From Promethearchaeota archaeon (GTDB lineage: Archaea; Asgardarchaeota; Lokiarchaeia; Sigyniarchaeales; SOKP01), in contig SDNM01000106.1 of assembly GCA_004524385.1 (NCBI GenBank), positions 1 through 6,031 of the forward strand: a DNA stretch of 6,031 bases, given 5' to 3'. Of the stretch, positions 5,068-6,031 are shown in pieces. A program made the position numbers and the translations under genes. The notes beneath the pieces are model-generated. The model was not told where the DNA came from and ran no database searches. It saw only the letters and a program-made list of their open reading frames with translations. Each line of letters begins with the position of its first letter. The first letter of the stretch is position 1.

Positions 5068-5829
5068 TTAAATATTTTCAAATTTCATATTAAATTTCTT
5101 ATATAGATTGTCCAAACATTCCTCTTCCGATAATTCTATTGAATATACTTTCCGATATCCTATTTTTTGAGTGAATTTTATAAAATCTTTAGATATATCT
5201 GTTATATCTTCTTCATCGTATTTTAAACCGCTTAATTTTATCAAGAAAATAAAATCTTTAATCTTTTTAAGTTGATTATAATCTGAATCACTAATAAACC
5301 TCGTATTTATTATATATCCTAGATTTTCTTGAGATTCAATAGGTTCTAAAACTTCCATCGCATCGTTTAATGTTGGTATTGAGCCTAAAAATTCAAAACC
5401 TATATTGATATCTTCATCATATGCTTTTTTAGAGAGATCTTCAAGTCTTTTTATTGTTCTATTTATAACTCTCCATTTTGGTATTATGTTAGCTTCAGAT
5501 GAGAGTTCAAGTTTGGATGGATTAATTATTATAAGATTTGATTCCAATTTATAGCATAAATTAAACATTTGCATTAAATTGTTAAGAACTTTCGTTTTAT
5601 AATCTTTATCTGAACACAAGGAAAAATTTTTTAAATGAAATATGCTAAATACTCGAAGATTGTAAATTTCTAATGTTTCTAAAATGTCTTTTAATTTAAG
5701 ATTTTTAGATAGACTTCTTTTAATCTTTTTAAAATTTAACTCTACTCCTTTAAAATCTCTGGAGAATTTTATAAATTCTAGTAAGGAAAGATCTCTACAA
5801 GAATTTTGATTTAAAGCTAATTTAATCAT
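5068..5829 (-). CDS. Xylose isomerase-like TIM-barrel protein (AP-endonuclease-2 superfamily), metal site partly lost
   Basis: 253 residues, the usual length for sugar phosphate isomerase/epimerase-like TIM barrels such as IolE-type dehydratases and epimerases. The N-terminus MIKLALNQNSCRDLSLLEF and KGVELNF (27-33) form a typical strand 1, helix 1, strand 2. FSIFHL (61-66) fits strand 3, SNLIIINP (97-104) strand 4, NIGFEFLG (142-149) strand 5 with metal-ligand candidate Glu146, and YSIELSE (229-235) strand 8 with Glu232. At the place of the common DTxH motif the protein has NTRF (175-178). Where an HxxD-like motif is expected after strand 7 it has LIKLSG (196-201). Two to three usual ligands thus seem replaced, so catalysis may be altered or absent. 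ATG 5829 has an in-frame stop upstream at 5841-5839 and no SD motif. The family is clear to me; substrate and pathway are not. Confidence 0.75.
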   Translation of the reverse strand: MIKLALNQNSCRDLSLLEFIKFSRDFKGVELNFKKIKRSLSKNLKLKDILETLEIYNLRVFSIFHLKNFSLCSDKDYKTKVLNNLMQMFNLCYKLESNLIIINPSKLELSSEANIIPKWRVINRTIKRLEDLSKKAYDEDINIGFEFLGSIPTLNDAMEVLEPIESQENLGYIINTRFISDSDYNQLKKIKDFIFLIKLSGLKYDEEDITDISKDFIKFTQKIGYRKVYSIELSEEECLDNLYKKFNMKFENI

Positions 5830-6031
5830 TGTAATAAGTTATATTTATTTTCTCAATATTCTCATAATTCTTTATTAATTTAAATTTTAATGGGAATTAT
5901 AAAACCTTTAATAATCTAGTTAAAAAATAGAATTTTTCGATTTTTCGCAATAAATTTTTGAAAACCTAAAAAAAACTAAATAGAAAAAGAAATTATTAAA
6001 TTTTAATATTTATTTTAAGATTTTTTTAAAA
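5830..6031. other. AT-rich non-coding region upstream of the TIM-barrel gene
   Basis: I find no frame longer than about ten codons and no RNA gene here. It should hold the promoter for the minus-strand gene at 5829. A minus-strand TTTTATAATT near 5895-5904 is one weak candidate, and ATTAAAATTTAAAT nearer the gene is another. A perfect 8-bp direct repeat ATTTTTCG lies at 5932-5939 and 5940-5947, of unknown meaning. Confidence 0.5.

Noticed and set aside
5890..5919. Nine-codon ATG frame in the right-hand non-coding region
   Set aside because: It is too short, has no SD motif or TATA box at a suitable distance, and is expected by chance in AT-rich DNA.

Overview
This window most likely comes from an AT-rich Asgard archaeon, possibly of the Lokiarchaeia type. 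Two things point there. A two-repeat TATA-binding protein (TBP) places it in Archaea or Eukarya. An intronless Ras/Rab-type small GTPase lying directly before a TrmB-like winged-helix regulator, with a 1-nt gap, is typical of Asgard genomes. The lineage is inferred from gene content and not from any search.

Layout. (1) 1-856, minus: the N-terminal 285 residues of a PLP-dependent lyase that closely resembles eukaryotic sphingosine-1-phosphate lyase. It runs off the left edge. (2) 857-1095: a divergent promoter region. It holds a strong TATA box (TATAAAAG, 921-928) followed by a well-spaced Shine-Dalgarno (SD)-led 22-codon small ORF (962-1030). (3) 1096-2661, plus: a 4-hydroxybutyryl-CoA dehydratase of the AbfD family. 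All [4Fe-4S] ligands are present, but two active-site positions appear changed and there is a basic C-terminal tail. (4) 2662-2692: a short convergent gap with T-tracts. (5) 4193 down to 2693, minus: a two-gene operon of the Rab-like GTPase and then the TrmB-like regulator. (6) 4194-4370: a divergent promoter region. In it an 11-bp tandem array puts three copies of TATAAAAG in front of the TBP gene. (7) 4371-5003, plus: TBP. (8) 5829 down to 5068, minus: a TIM-barrel protein of the xylose-isomerase/AP-endonuclease-2 superfamily whose metal ligands look partly lost. (9) 5830-6031: AT-rich non-coding sequence in which I see no gene.

How the parts relate. The left half is metabolic: CoA-ester fermentation or carbon metabolism next to a phosphate-ester C-C lyase. 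The centre and right are regulatory: GTPase, TrmB-like regulator and TBP. The two most interesting leads are the in-phase TATA array in front of TBP, which suggests autoregulation, and the tightly coupled GTPase-regulator operon. No mobile element, CRISPR array, tRNA or rRNA was seen.
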